64,000 nt of DNA from Gimesia algae (GCF_007746795.1 NZ_CP036343.1:7135029-7199028), one strand, 5' to 3'. Positions 18,433 through 28,106 are shown, numbered from the stretch's first letter. Notes: a model not told the origin generated them from the letters alone. Made by a program: numbers and translations.

Positions 18433-19317
18433 ATGGATATTGACACCCGCCGCCTGAAACAACACTGCGATGAACTGTGTAAAGTGATCCGTCCTGCAGA
18501 AAGTGAAGCACTGGAGACAGCCCGTCTGTATGTCATCGGGGAACTGGAATCAGCAGGCTGGCAGGTGGTGCGGCACCCGTTTCAAGCTCAGGATTCCCTG
18601 TTGACTCAGTGGTCAGGCCAGAATCTGATCGCCCGACATCCCGATCTGACGATACCCGACAAACCATTGTTCTGTGTCGGTGCTCACCTCGATACCCGCC
18701 CTGAATCACCCGGAGCCGATGACAATACAAGTGCTGTCGCTGCCTTGCTGGAAATGGCACGGTTGCTTCCCGGTGCTTCAAGTTCTGAAAATCAGTGGAG
18801 TATCGAGCTGGTCGCCTTTGATCTGGAAGAAAACGGGATGCTGGGAGGTGCCGAGCATGCACAATTTCGTTCACAGCAACAAACTGATCTCTGGGGCATG
18901 GTCTCACTGGAAATGCTGGGATACTGCGATCACACTCCCGGTAGCCAGACGCTGCCACATGAACTGGTGGGCCTGTATCCGGATACCGGTGATTTCATTG
19001 CCGTTGTCGGTAATCAGAACTCGACCAGCCTGATAGCCGCATTTCAAAATGGAATGCAAACTGTTCCAGAGCTGCCGGTAGAAGTCCTGCAGGTTCCGCA
19101 AAACGGTGAAATGCTGCAGGCCACCCGCTTGAGCGATCATAGCCCGTTCTGGGACGCTGGCTATCCGGCGTTGATGATTACCGACACCAGCTTTCTACGG
19201 AACCCCCACTACCACCAGCCGACTGATACGGTTGATACACTCGACTTTGAATTTCTGGGAAAAGTTTCACAAGGCTGCCTGGAATCGACAAAATGGATCC
19301 TGGCAAACGGCTATTGA
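18433..19317 (+). CDS. M28-family zinc aminopeptidase-like protein
   Basis: The 294-residue protein has the M28 ligand set: VGAHLDTRPESPGADDNTSAVAAL supplies His85 and the bridging Asp97, FDLEENGMLGGAEHA supplies the catalytic Glu132 and ligand Glu133, LEMLGYCDHTPGS lies near the next Asp ligand, and HYHQPTDTVDTLD the last His. No signal peptide is visible, so the product should be cytoplasmic. Typical family members are 290-500 residues. The function is removal of N-terminal residues from peptides or a related amidohydrolase reaction; glutaminyl-cyclase-like activity is possible because the same fold is used. The gene stands alone between a TPR protein and yceH. Confidence 0.78.
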   Translation: MDIDTRRLKQHCDELCKVIRPAESEALETARLYVIGELESAGWQVVRHPFQAQDSLLTQWSGQNLIARHPDLTIPDKPLFCVGAHLDTRPESPGADDNTSAVAALLEMARLLPGASSSENQWSIELVAFDLEENGMLGGAEHAQFRSQQQTDLWGMVSLEMLGYCDHTPGSQTLPHELVGLYPDTGDFIAVVGNQNSTSLIAAFQNGMQTVPELPVEVLQVPQNGEMLQATRLSDHSPFWDAGYPALMITDTSFLRNPHYHQPTDTVDTLDFEFLGKVSQGCLESTKWILANGY

Positions 19318-19363
19318 TTTCTTTGACTTACCTTTCAGCGCAACAGGGAATAATTGATCGAAT

Positions 19364-20128
19364 ATGAATGACACTACTCAGGAAGAAAAAGAGCTTCTCC
19401 ATGTTACAGAACTGTCCCGACAGCAACGACGTGTCATTGGCGTGTTGTTGGAGAAAGCATTTACCACACCAGATCAGTATCCGCTTACCTTGAAAGCAGT
19501 CACCACAGGCTGTAATCAGAAGAGCAATCGGGACCCCGTTTCAAACTACAGCGAATCTCAGGTTTATGAAACGCTGGATTCATTGCGGGAAATGGGACTC
19601 GTGGCGGTAGTTCATTCAGACAGTGGTCGCACGGAACGTTATCGCCACTACATGCGTCGCCGGTTTGAATTCACAGAACCCCAACTGGCGATCCTGACTG
19701 AGCTCTGGCTGCGTGGCCGACAGACCATGGGAGAATTACGTAGCCGCGCCAGCCGCATGGTACCCATCGAAACACTGGATGAGTTACGCACCGAATTTAA
19801 AGGACTTCTGGATCAGAAGTATGTACAATCTAATGGAAGCATCGAACGTCGTGGAATTGAAGTCGATCATAACTGGTACCAGGAGCGTGAAGGCAAGACA
19901 CTGGGATTTGATGCTTCTGCAGAAGAGGAACCTGCCGCGATGGAGAAGGATTCATCCCCCTCAACTGCTACCAAAACCGCTGCACCTGATCTCTCTGGAT
20001 TTTCTGCGGTCATTGAACAGCTACAGCATGATAATCAGACTCTGAGACGGGAGATAGATACTCTCACCCAATCGCTGGATGAGTTAAAACAGCAACTGAT
20101 TGAACTGAAACAGGAACTGGGTAGTTAA
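19364..20128 (+). CDS. yceH: YceH/UPF0502 (DUF480) winged-helix protein
   Basis: The 254-residue protein carries the diagnostic DUF480 sequence: LSRQQRRVIGVLLEKAFTTPDQYPLTL followed by CNQKSNRDPVSNYSESQVYETLDSLREMGLV. Two tandem winged-helix domains cover about 12-170, with the second starting at LAILTELWLRGRQTMGELRSRASRM. The C-terminal 60 residues form a coiled coil (FSAVIEQLQHDNQTLRREID and on to LKQELGS) after an Ala/Pro/Ser linker. In E. coli YceH is about 215 residues; the extra length here is this coiled coil. The role is not established beyond probable DNA binding. Confidence 0.88.
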   Translation: MNDTTQEEKELLHVTELSRQQRRVIGVLLEKAFTTPDQYPLTLKAVTTGCNQKSNRDPVSNYSESQVYETLDSLREMGLVAVVHSDSGRTERYRHYMRRRFEFTEPQLAILTELWLRGRQTMGELRSRASRMVPIETLDELRTEFKGLLDQKYVQSNGSIERRGIEVDHNWYQEREGKTLGFDASAEEEPAAMEKDSSPSTATKTAAPDLSGFSAVIEQLQHDNQTLRREIDTLTQSLDELKQQLIELKQELGS

Positions 20129-20165
20129 TCACTGAAAAGATAATGCCATCTCAAATCGAGTCGCC

Positions 20166-21575
20166 ATGATCAAGCCATTTTATGTAGCCTCATATCTGTT
20201 GCTGATCTTAATTACCTTGTCTGACCTCTCACTAACCCAGGCTGCCGACCGACCTAATCTGATTTCAATTGTGACCGACGATCAGGGTCGCTGGGCCATG
20301 GGACTGTATGGGAACCAGCAGATCCATACTCCACACATGGACCAGATTGGAAAACAGGGCGCGGTCTTTACTAATGCATTCGTAGCTACCCCTGTCTGCT
20401 CTCCCAGTCGGGCGACTTTTCTCTCCGGCAGATTCCCAACGGAGTTGAAAATTACGGACTGGATTTCTCCTGAGGAAGCTCAAAACGGAACCGGTCTCAC
20501 AGCGATGACCTGGCCGGAAGTTTTAGAGCAACATGGATACCAGACCGCCTTGATCGGTAAATGGCATCTGGGAGAACAGAAACAGTTTCATCCGCATGAA
20601 AAGGGGTTTGGACATTTCATGGGATTTCTTGCAGGAGGCACGCGCCCCATGGATCCCACGCTGGAATTGAATGGAAAAACGGAGAAACGGAAAGGCTCCC
20701 TGCCCGATCTGCTGGTGGATGATGCGATCGATTTTATCCGCAAATCTAAAGACAAACCATTTGCCCTCTGCCTGCATTTCAGAGCCCCGCATACCCCCTA
20801 TGGCCCGGTTCCCAAACAGGATTCAGCACATTACGAGGGGATGGAGATTGATGTGCCCATCACTGAGGGAGCCATACTAGAACAGATTCGGCAGAAAAAC
20901 AAAGAATATTATGCCAGTGTTTCTTCGGTCGATCGGAATATCGGTCGGCTGCTGGAGGTACTCGATCAGTTGCAACTCGCAGAGAATACACTGGTCATCT
21001 TCACCAGTGACCATGGTTATAACAATGGTCGCCACGGAGTCAGTACCAAAGGAAATGGGCACTGGATTGCAGGCGGAGTGACCGGTCCCAAGCGACCTAA
21101 CATGTGGGACACTTCCATCCAGGTGCCACTGGTCATGCGCTGGCCCGCCGTGATCAAGCCGGGGACCCAATTCGACGAAATGGTATCGAATATTGACATG
21201 TTCAAGTTCGTTTTAGGTGCGTTGAAAATTCCACAGCCGGCGAATCTGAAGCTGCATGGAATCGACTATTCCCCTTTACTGTTCGGCCAACCCGTTCCCA
21301 TCAGAAAAGTACTGTTCGGTCAATATGATTTGCATAACAATGGACTAGCCTATCTCAGGATGATCAGGACTCCCCAATTGAAGTACGTGAAACACTATCG
21401 TGCCAAAAACATGGATGAGTTATACGATCTGGAATCGGACCCCGGAGAGAAAACGAATCTCCTGCATCGCCGCACCAGAAAAAACTGGCAAGAGACTGCT
21501 GACCTGTTAGAGAACCAGCTGATCGACTGGCAGAAATCGATTCAGGATCCAATTCTTGAACCTGCTTATGAATAA
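20166..21575 (+). CDS. Secreted type I sulfatase
   Basis: The 469-residue protein has a signal peptide ending near TQAADRP. The catalytic domain begins RPNLISIVTDDQG (Asp38, Asp39). The formylglycine motif CSPSRATFLSGRF has Cys78. IFTSDHGYNNGRHG gives the second Asp/His pair. The insertion between the core strands is short. The family requires post-translational conversion of Cys by a formylglycine-generating enzyme, which is not encoded in this window. It is the third sulfatase in 13 kb but differs from the other two in loops, so substrates probably differ. GAGTCGCC precedes the ATG. Confidence 0.87.
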   Translation: MIKPFYVASYLLLILITLSDLSLTQAADRPNLISIVTDDQGRWAMGLYGNQQIHTPHMDQIGKQGAVFTNAFVATPVCSPSRATFLSGRFPTELKITDWISPEEAQNGTGLTAMTWPEVLEQHGYQTALIGKWHLGEQKQFHPHEKGFGHFMGFLAGGTRPMDPTLELNGKTEKRKGSLPDLLVDDAIDFIRKSKDKPFALCLHFRAPHTPYGPVPKQDSAHYEGMEIDVPITEGAILEQIRQKNKEYYASVSSVDRNIGRLLEVLDQLQLAENTLVIFTSDHGYNNGRHGVSTKGNGHWIAGGVTGPKRPNMWDTSIQVPLVMRWPAVIKPGTQFDEMVSNIDMFKFVLGALKIPQPANLKLHGIDYSPLLFGQPVPIRKVLFGQYDLHNNGLAYLRMIRTPQLKYVKHYRAKNMDELYDLESDPGEKTNLLHRRTRKNWQETADLLENQLIDWQKSIQDPILEPAYE

Positions 21576-21663
21576 CAAGTTAAGTCATAAAGCAGGAAAC
21601 AGCTGTCCCCTTCTCTATTTTCAGAAGATTAGTGATTTTTATTTAATATCCATCAACATTTGT

Positions 21664-21698
21664 ATGGAATTCGTATAAAACCAGAATACGAATTCCAT
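21664..21698. repeat. 13-bp perfect inverted repeat upstream of the lipoprotein gene
   Basis: ATGGAATTCGTAT (21664-21676) and ATACGAATTCCAT (21686-21698) are exact reverse complements with a nine-base loop, followed by TTTTTGAG. It could be the terminator of the upstream sulfatase (stop 89 bases before) or a 5'-leader hairpin/operator of the lipoprotein gene, whose ATG lies 38 bases downstream. The stem is AT-rich for a terminator. Confidence 0.75.
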
Positions 21699-21736
21699 TT
21701 TTGAGATCACCCGTACTTAACCCTTTGAGGAACAAT

Positions 21737-24016
21737 ATGTTTTCTATTTCTCGCATTAGCCTGCTGCTGTGTCTGCTCATGATTTCTGCGGGCTGTCAGA
21801 ACGCCTCAGATTCAGCAACTGACTCCAAATCCTCTTCGTCCGACGCTTCGACTTCCGATGTGGAGTCTCCCCCAGCTGACGCCAAAACATCCGAAATGGC
21901 ATCGAAAGAAGCAGGAGATGAGAAAGCAGAAAAAGAAGGTCCCAAGCCTTTTGAATTACCGAAAACGGTCAAAGGAAACTGGGTGCTTATGCTGCCTCGG
22001 CAGCAGCAACTGATGCCACTCTATCTTTTCAAAATCACCCCCCCCAGCGAGTCTGCTGCTCCAGAGAAAAAAACCGATAACAAAACAGATGATAAAACGA
22101 AAGCAGGTACTGAAGCAGTCACCCTGCTTTCAAGAGGTGCGGAAGTTTTACCGGCTAAGATACTGTCTTCCAAAGCAACCGCTGAAACGGTTGAATTTGA
22201 GGAAAGTCTGATTAACGAAGGTGAAGAGGTCATCCGTTTGAGCTTTGAAGGTACTCTCAATAAAGCCGCCATCCTGGGGAACATTTCATTTAATGGTGAA
22301 AACTGTGTGCCAGCACTGTTGTTGCCCACACCCGATAAAGATTTTTCAAGCGTTCCGGATAAGCTTCAAGCTCCCGGGTTTCTGGAATTCACGAAAGCGA
22401 TGCAGTCAGATGATCCTTTCAAGAGTTTGAACGAATTCACAAAAAACGAAAAGATGCAAACCGTTCCCGCGGCTTTGGATGCTTTCACTAGTCTGATCGC
22501 ATATTCACTCAGTAAGAAAAAAGATGCCAAAACCGTGGAAGAAATTGTCAATCGTTATATTGAAACTGCCGGTATCTGGGGCAGACGACTCCAGGTCAAT
22601 GCCATGGTCAGCTCAGGCTCAATGCTGGCACGCAGTGAAACTGACGCAAGTATTGCTACCCAATATCTGGACCAGGCACAAAAAGCCATTAAAGAAGGCG
22701 TGGCCCCACTGAAAGGCTGGGATCAGGAAATGGCTCTGGCCAGAGCACGAGTAGGGCTCAAATCCAATAATCCCGAGCAGATTAAGGCGGCAGGCAAAAT
22801 TCTGCAGGAAGAAATCAAAAAGCACCCTCATGATCGTGAACTGCTCACAGAACTGGTCAGCTATGAAAAGACCCATGGCAGTATTGATAAAGCGATCGAC
22901 CACCTGGGATATCTGGCTGCTTCACCTCTCTCATTCCAGGAGCGACAGTTGATTGCAGCTTCGCGACAGCAGCCGGATCTCGTCAAATTTGAAAATCCGC
23001 GTGATACTTTGACAAACCTCTGGAAAAAGAAACATGGTTCAACAGAGGGACTGGATGAATATCTCACAAAATCCTTCCGGCGTTACCTGGACAGTTTCGT
23101 TTCCAAGGAAGCAAAAGAAGTTGATTTGAAAAAGGGAAACCGTGTCTCTCTGATTGAGCTGTTCACGGGAGCGTCCTGCCCTCCCTGTGTCGCTGCCGAT
23201 CTCGCGACAGGGGTGATTGAATCATCATTCCCTCATTCCAAGGTAATCGTTCTACGGTACCACCAGCACATTCCCAGGCCCGACCCCCTGACTAATACTG
23301 ATTCAGAAGCCCGGTTCATCCTGTACAATCACGGTGGAACCCCTTCGACGAATCTGAACGGGCAGGTGGTTCCAGGAGTTGCCGGTGGTGTCGAACAGGT
23401 AGAATCATCCTACAATCAACTTCTTGAGGCTTTGATTCCAGCACTCTCAGAAAACACCGATGTCAAAATCGAATTATCGGCAGTAGCTAAAGATGGAAAT
23501 CTGGTACTGAAAGCAAACGCCACCGGTACCAAGGATATAAAAGAGCCACTTCGTCTGGTAGCAGTCCTCGCGGAAGAAGAGTTGTCATTTGAAGCCCCCA
23601 ATGGGATTAACGTGCATGACATGATTGTCCGTTCCATGCTGAGGGAACCGAACGGTTTTCCGGCTGTTGATGGGAAATTGACATTGGATAAGACAATTTC
23701 TCTGAATGATTTCAAAGGTCGAATCACAGATTATCTCTCTGCCTTTGAAGAAAAATCAGGTGCCAACTTCACTGGCGCACCACTGGGACTGGACCATCTG
23801 GAATTTGTCGTATTTGTGCAAGGCGAGCTTTCGAAAGATATCTTCCAGGTCGCTTCTGTTCCCGTTTCCGGGAAGATTGAATTCAAATCAGCCAAGCCAA
23901 AAACTGAAGCCAAACCGGAAACTCCTAAACCAGCGACCACACCTAAACCAGCAGTCAAGGCTGAAAAGCCGGAAGCGAAGCCGGAAGCGAAGCCGGAAGC
24001 GAAGAAAGACAAATAA
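21737..24016 (+). CDS. Lipoprotein with thioredoxin-like CPPC domain
   Basis: The start is ATG at 21737, six bases after TTGAGG; it yields a lipoprotein signal (MFSISRISLLLCLLMISAGC, lipidated Cys20). The 759-residue product has a Ser/Asp/Glu/Lys-rich linker (21-75), a beta region (80-215) broken by a charged Asp/Lys loop near 110-125, an alpha-helical region (about 230-440), then SLIELFTGASCPPCVAADLA with CPPC at 481-484, a thioredoxin-like redox motif. The C-terminus is a Lys/Pro/Glu/Ala-rich tail. A lipid-anchored thiol-disulfide or cell-envelope redox function is plausible. It stands alone between an inverted repeat and a bidirectional terminator. I do not recognise the full-length family. 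Confidence 0.72.
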   Translation: MFSISRISLLLCLLMISAGCQNASDSATDSKSSSSDASTSDVESPPADAKTSEMASKEAGDEKAEKEGPKPFELPKTVKGNWVLMLPRQQQLMPLYLFKITPPSESAAPEKKTDNKTDDKTKAGTEAVTLLSRGAEVLPAKILSSKATAETVEFEESLINEGEEVIRLSFEGTLNKAAILGNISFNGENCVPALLLPTPDKDFSSVPDKLQAPGFLEFTKAMQSDDPFKSLNEFTKNEKMQTVPAALDAFTSLIAYSLSKKKDAKTVEEIVNRYIETAGIWGRRLQVNAMVSSGSMLARSETDASIATQYLDQAQKAIKEGVAPLKGWDQEMALARARVGLKSNNPEQIKAAGKILQEEIKKHPHDRELLTELVSYEKTHGSIDKAIDHLGYLAASPLSFQERQLIAASRQQPDLVKFENPRDTLTNLWKKKHGSTEGLDEYLTKSFRRYLDSFVSKEAKEVDLKKGNRVSLIELFTGASCPPCVAADLATGVIESSFPHSKVIVLRYHQHIPRPDPLTNTDSEARFILYNHGGTPSTNLNGQVVPGVAGGVEQVESSYNQLLEALIPALSENTDVKIELSAVAKDGNLVLKANATGTKDIKEPLRLVAVLAEEELSFEAPNGINVHDMIVRSMLREPNGFPAVDGKLTLDKTISLNDFKGRITDYLSAFEEKSGANFTGAPLGLDHLEFVVFVQGELSKDIFQVASVPVSGKIEFKSAKPKTEAKPETPKPATTPKPAVKAEKPEAKPEAKPEAKKDK
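23971..24006 (+). repeat. Three tandem 12-bp units in the lipoprotein tail
   Basis: GGAAGCGAAGCC occurs twice and a third time as GGAAGCGAAGAA, encoding Pro-Glu-Ala-Lys repeats at the extreme C-terminus. Such repeats expand and contract by slippage. Confidence 0.85.
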
Positions 24017-24045
24017 TTTTTCTTTCACTAGCGATAACTGATACG

Positions 24046-24082
24046 AAAAAACAGGGCATGGATCATCCATGCCCTGTTTTTT
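24046..24082. terminator. Bidirectional terminator between convergent genes
   Basis: Six A residues, CAGGGCATGGA, a three-base loop, TCCATGCCCTG and six T residues: an 11-bp GC-rich stem with A and T runs on both sides. It can terminate the lipoprotein transcript and the opposite coiled-coil gene, which end on either side of it. Confidence 0.93.
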
Positions 24083-24111
24083 GTTCAAGCCACTTTCAGC
24101 CAGGAGACTGT

Positions 24112-25359
24112 TCACTCTTCCTCAGCGGGCGGTGTGGGAACCAGATTCTTTTCCACAATGCCGCTGTCAGATTCTTCATTAAAAACGGGCTCACCATCCA
24201 GAATCAGTTTCGTTGTCCGCGAGGGAGTCGGCTCGCGTTGAATTCGACGAAACTGGGCAGGTAGCTTCCCAATGCGGGTGTCACGCTGATCCATGATGAC
24301 TCGTGCCGCTTCCCGAACTTCGGCATCACTCAACCGGTTCAGATTCCCCAACTGGGCCAGGGGTTCGAGAATCCGGGTTGCTTTGGCAACAGTGCTCTCC
24401 ATCAAAATCACGTCCAGCAGTTCACGTCGCATACCCTGCATTGAAGCCACCTGCTCTTTCACCCGGTCCTGCAGGTCACCGAGCACTTCCAGCGTTTCCA
24501 CAGCATCAACCACGCGCCCTGTCTCGGCCAGAAGTTTGGTCTGAATCGTCATCAGCGACTGCAGATTCTCACCAGCGATTGCCACGTTCAGTTTCTCATC
24601 AGTTAATGTTTCCTGCAGTGAAACCAGTTGCTGTGCACTTTTCTGTGCAGCAGCCAGTGGTGCTGTCTGGGCAACCAGGCTGTCCTGAAGGGCAATCATC
24701 TTCTGGCTGTTTTCACGAGCCACTTCCAACTGCTGCGACTGATCGACGATCTGCTGTTTGAACTGCTGGAACTCACGGAATGCAGTTTGAGCATCTTTGA
24801 TCCCGCTGCTCTGATCCACAGCCAGCTTCTGGATCTTAAACATCTCTTCTAAAGTGGAATGGGTCACTTTATTCTGAGCATTCTGTGAAGCCAACTGATC
24901 CTGCATTGCCAGCATTTCATCGAGCGTACTGCGGGCCTGCGACGTGATCTCTGCCTGTTCCAGGACCTGCTTCTGGAACTGATTGATCTTCTGGAAAGAA
25001 GCCAGTGCTTTTTCGGTCTGATTTGACTCTTTATCAATAAGCAGTCTCAAGTCCCGGATTTCCCCGATGGCGGACTTGGCTTCTGCCAACTGTTTCGCCT
25101 GAGAGTTGAGCACAGTCAACAGATTATTGACCTGCCAGGCACTGGTTTTCGCACCGACCAGCTTATCCATATCCTGTTGGACTGCTACCAGTTCAGTCTG
25201 CAGATGACCGATCTGACTCAACATTGGTCGTGCGACCATAAAATACATACCCAACAGGCCTGTCGCGACACCGACTGCTAAAAAGGTCCAGGTATTCTGG
25301 ACAGTCGAGATGCGGGCGTTGGTATCCAATCGATATTGTCGTTCCCCTGAACTTCTCAA
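24112..25359 (-). CDS. Coiled-coil inner-membrane protein of unknown function
   Basis: The product has one hydrophobic segment near the N-terminus (TFLAVGVATGLLGMYFMVA) followed by about 270 residues of heptad-like Gln/Ala/Leu-rich coiled coil, with repeated phrases such as LVAVQQDMDKL, EMLAMQDQLASQNAQ, KMIALQDSLVAQTAPLAAAQKS and LVSLQETLTDE at roughly 35-residue intervals. A basic region and an acidic Pro/Glu-rich tail end it. This is a membrane-anchored rod. The start is uncertain: TTG at 25359 has GGGAG eight bases upstream, GTG at 25407 would add 16 residues. I recognise no family. Planctomycetes have several such single-helix coiled-coil proteins, and a structural envelope role is only a guess. 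Confidence 0.65.
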   Translation of the reverse strand: MRSSGERQYRLDTNARISTVQNTWTFLAVGVATGLLGMYFMVARPMLSQIGHLQTELVAVQQDMDKLVGAKTSAWQVNNLLTVLNSQAKQLAEAKSAIGEIRDLRLLIDKESNQTEKALASFQKINQFQKQVLEQAEITSQARSTLDEMLAMQDQLASQNAQNKVTHSTLEEMFKIQKLAVDQSSGIKDAQTAFREFQQFKQQIVDQSQQLEVARENSQKMIALQDSLVAQTAPLAAAQKSAQQLVSLQETLTDEKLNVAIAGENLQSLMTIQTKLLAETGRVVDAVETLEVLGDLQDRVKEQVASMQGMRRELLDVILMESTVAKATRILEPLAQLGNLNRLSDAEVREAARVIMDQRDTRIGKLPAQFRRIQREPTPSRTTKLILDGEPVFNEESDSGIVEKNLVPTPPAEEE

Positions 25360-25665
25360 GGCTCTATCTCCCAGCGTGATGATTAAACATGGACGTAAAA
25401 TAGGCACATCCTGTGAGGTTTAGCCATGCATCCTTGCAAAACCATTTATGCTGTAATACCTAATATCGCCATTTTCACAAAATGAGTTGCTTCTTTATTT
25501 GATAAATGCACAAACAATTCAGAAAATCTTAGCCCCAACAATAAAAATCTAATCCCGACTGGAGTAGAGTTAATTGAACACAAACTGTTTGATATCAATG
25601 ACAATGACGGTTTCAGCGATTCGCTGTAACACACTCAGAATGTACTGGAAGGGCAGGTTCCTCTT

Positions 25666-26127
25666 ATGTTGAACATCCATATCGATCGGGCAACCCCGGA
25701 AGACTGTGACATCATTGCTGATTTTAATATCCAGTTGGCTCTCGAGACGGAGTCAAAACATCTGGACCGGGAACTGGTCAGAACTGGTGTGCTGGAATCT
25801 CTGGGAGATGTAAGAGGGTGCCAATACTATGTAGCCCGTTATCAAAATACAGTCGTTGGTCAGATCATGTTCACACGGGAATGGAGTGACTGGCGTAACG
25901 GTGAATTCTGGTGGTTTCAGAGCGTCTATGTCTCTCCCGACTATCGACGTCAGGGTGTATTTCAGCAACTGTCGCAACACGTACAGTCGCTGGCGGAATC
26001 CAATCCGGATGTCGTGGGTCTCCGACTTTATGTTGAATTAGAAAATGAACGCGCTCAATCCACTTACCGGCAATTGGGCTTTTGTTTCCCCGGTTATCAT
26101 GTGATGGAAAAAATGCTGGACCGTTGA
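25666..26127 (+). CDS. GNAT-family N-acetyltransferase
   Basis: The 153-residue protein has the GNAT order: IDRATPEDCDIIADFNIQLA (beta1-alpha1), GQIMFTREWSDWRNGEFWWFQSVYVSPDYRRQGVFQQL containing the acetyl-CoA pyrophosphate loop RRQGVFQ (normally R/Q-x-x-G-x-G/A), and YVELENERAQSTYRQLGF with the terminal ENERA-YRQLGF block. It transfers acetyl from acetyl-CoA to an unknown amine. The gene is isolated, with 258 empty bases upstream, and AGG lies nine bases before the ATG. Confidence 0.82.
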   Translation: MLNIHIDRATPEDCDIIADFNIQLALETESKHLDRELVRTGVLESLGDVRGCQYYVARYQNTVVGQIMFTREWSDWRNGEFWWFQSVYVSPDYRRQGVFQQLSQHVQSLAESNPDVVGLRLYVELENERAQSTYRQLGFCFPGYHVMEKMLDR

Positions 26128-26218
26128 CATCTTCATCCTGTGCACGGCATATTGTCTGTAAAAATAAATCGTATCTCGAACGCCGCTTTCTTTCTCAACT
26201 TTATACTCAGGTCGAACC

Positions 26219-26944
26219 ATGTCTGATACTTCTTATACAAGAGAAATACTGCTCCATAAGCATACCCGTCGTGAATTTCGCGAGCGGATGCAAGCCGGTG
26301 AATTAAAAGCATGTATCATTCCCGTAGCCGCCACCGAACAACATCTGGAACATCTGGCGATGGAACATGACTGGCGGAGTGTAATGCTCGTAGCGACCGA
26401 AGCCGCCCGCCTGCTCTCGCCGGAAGTAATAGTTGCCCCTTCGATGAATATCGGTATCAGCGAGCATCATATGCGGCACCCGGGTACACTGTCTGCCCTC
26501 CCGGGCAGCTGGTTGAGCGTCTTATTTGATACAATTCGCAGCATGCATCATGCGGGATTCACGAATATTCTTGTTTTAAACGGGCATGGCGGGAACATTG
26601 CCCCCTGCCTGGGAATGTGGGGACAGTACCAGCAACGACTTGAAATCAACCTGCACTTCGAGTCTTACTGGAATCTGCTGCCAGAAGAAGTCGCATTGGC
26701 AAACTTAAAAACGAAACGCTGGCCGGGACACGCTCAGGAATTTGAAACAGCGTTCGCGATGGCTGCCTTCCCGGAAAATGTTCGCCAGGATGCCATGCAG
26801 GAGCAGGATGATAAAGAACCCCTGGAAGCCACTGCAACAGCGGGCCAAAATATGATTGACGAGATTGTAAAGCAGGTGGCGAAATATGTGGCTGGTATGA
26901 TCGATGGATCAAATACAGCCGTGATTCCCCCGTTTCATACCTGA
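26219..26944 (+). CDS. Creatininase-family amidohydrolase
   Basis: The 241-residue protein matches creatininase/MftE-like amidohydrolases in length and motif order: IPVAATEQHLEHLAMEHD provides Glu40, His42 and Asp51 as metal ligands, HPGTLSALPGSW is the family signature, and VLNGHGGN supplies the next His. A late Glu in HAQEFETAFAMA completes the site. Members hydrolyse cyclic or linear amides such as creatinine or formamidopyrimidine; the substrate here is unknown. CAGGTCGAACC precedes the ATG. Confidence 0.85.
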   Translation: MSDTSYTREILLHKHTRREFRERMQAGELKACIIPVAATEQHLEHLAMEHDWRSVMLVATEAARLLSPEVIVAPSMNIGISEHHMRHPGTLSALPGSWLSVLFDTIRSMHHAGFTNILVLNGHGGNIAPCLGMWGQYQQRLEINLHFESYWNLLPEEVALANLKTKRWPGHAQEFETAFAMAAFPENVRQDAMQEQDDKEPLEATATAGQNMIDEIVKQVAKYVAGMIDGSNTAVIPPFHT

Positions 26945-26958
26945 TGCATGAAACGGGG
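26928..26958. repeat. Perfect 11-bp hairpin overlapping the creatininase-like stop codon
   Basis: CCCCGTTTCAT (26928-26938) and ATGAAACGGGG (26948-26958) with a nine-base loop. There is no T tract on either side, so it is a weak terminator candidate between convergent genes. Confidence 0.6.
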
Positions 26959-26975
26959 CAACTCGATTTCCAGTT

Positions 26976-28106
26976 TTATTTAGCAGGCTGACAGTAGGAC
27001 AAAGCCAGTAAAGCATAAGCGGTTGCCAGATTCGGATCTGATTCATACCAGCGTTTCTGCTTATTCGACCAGCTGCCATTCTCCTGCTGCAGACTGGCCA
27101 GTTGCTCAATCAGTTCAGCCCTCCAGTTGTGTTGCGTGCCCTCAGCATCTTTGAACTGATCCACTTTCATCGTATCCAGGGCTTTGGCAAACGTATGAAA
27201 GTAATAGAACAGTCCCATCTGATCCATACCGGGATTTTCTTTCAGTGTGTAATGACGACGAATCCACTCATTGGCTGCTTTGACCCGTTTATCATCTTCA
27301 TTCACTCCGGCGTAGATCATACTCTTCAAACCGGCATAAGTCATGCTGCCGTACGAACGCAGACCCCCATCGGGTGTTTTTCCAGCCTGCGACGTTCCAC
27401 CCGCTGCAGGGGTGTAGTAAAAACCGCCGTCATCGATTTTGGACGCGAACGGAGTCGTATTAAATTCTGATTCCAGGTTTTGAGTTCGCGATACGAAAAT
27501 CAGGGCTTTCTGAATTGCTGGATCATCTGCCTTTGCCCCCGCTTTATTTAAGGCTTCGATCAGGAATTGCGTATTAGATAAATCAGGACGTGAATGCCCG
27601 CCGTAACCGGCTCCGCCGTAAGCAGTATCTGAGCTCTCAATCCCTTCGCCTTCATCCCACTGTAAGCCTCTTAAGAATTTCTCGGCGTTCTTAATCGTAC
27701 TGTCATATCGTCCGTCTTTGTTGGCAGCATGAAAAGCCATGATTGAGATACAGGTTTCATAGTTACGATGATTGCTTTTTTCATAGTATATTCCCCCATC
27801 CTTCTGGACATACCCTTCCAGTCGCTTCAGTGCTTTTGCGACCACCGGGTCACTGGCGGGAACACCACTCTCCAGAAGTGCCGTTGTTACCAGCGCACTG
27901 ATCCCGGGCACAGTCTCAGTGGTCCAGAGCCCATCTTCCAGCTGGCTGTTCTTCAGGAAGTTGACTCCCTGCTTCTGGATTTTTTTCAATTCCTGTTGCC
28001 TGGCAGCAGGAAGCAAAGATTCCGCGGCCTGACCGGTGACAACACAAGCCATCAACAAGGGTATCCAGCAACTGATAGCCCTCAGATTTAGATTAAAAGC
28101 TGGCAT
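26976..28106 (-). CDS. Secreted prenyltransferase/squalene-oxidase-repeat protein
   Basis: The 376-residue protein has a signal peptide (hydrophobic 9-26, cleavage near GQAAES) followed by (alpha/alpha)-type repeats with the QW-like phrases [45 protein letters not shown] and a [16 protein letters not shown] block. These are the repeats of terpene cyclases and prenyltransferases, but the DxDD catalytic motif of squalene-hopene cyclase is absent, so enzymatic cyclisation is unlikely. Many planctomycetes encode such secreted proteins of unknown role. GAGAGGAAAC precedes the ATG. Confidence 0.78.
   Translation of the reverse strand: MPAFNLNLRAISCWIPLLMACVVTGQAAESLLPAARQQELKKIQKQGVNFLKNSQLEDGLWTTETVPGISALVTTALLESGVPASDPVVAKALKRLEGYVQKDGGIYYEKSNHRNYETCISIMAFHAANKDGRYDSTIKNAEKFLRGLQWDEGEGIESSDTAYGGAGYGGHSRPDLSNTQFLIEALNKAGAKADDPAIQKALIFVSRTQNLESEFNTTPFASKIDDGGFYYTPAAGGTSQAGKTPDGGLRSYGSMTYAGLKSMIYAGVNEDDKRVKAANEWIRRHYTLKENPGMDQMGLFYYFHTFAKALDTMKVDQFKDAEGTQHNWRAELIEQLASLQQENGSWSNKQKRWYESDPNLATAYALLALSYCQPAK

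Noticed and set aside
26928-26958. Hairpin after the creatininase-like gene as a definite terminator
   Set aside because: The stem is perfect, but there is no T run on either strand, so I list it only as a repeat.
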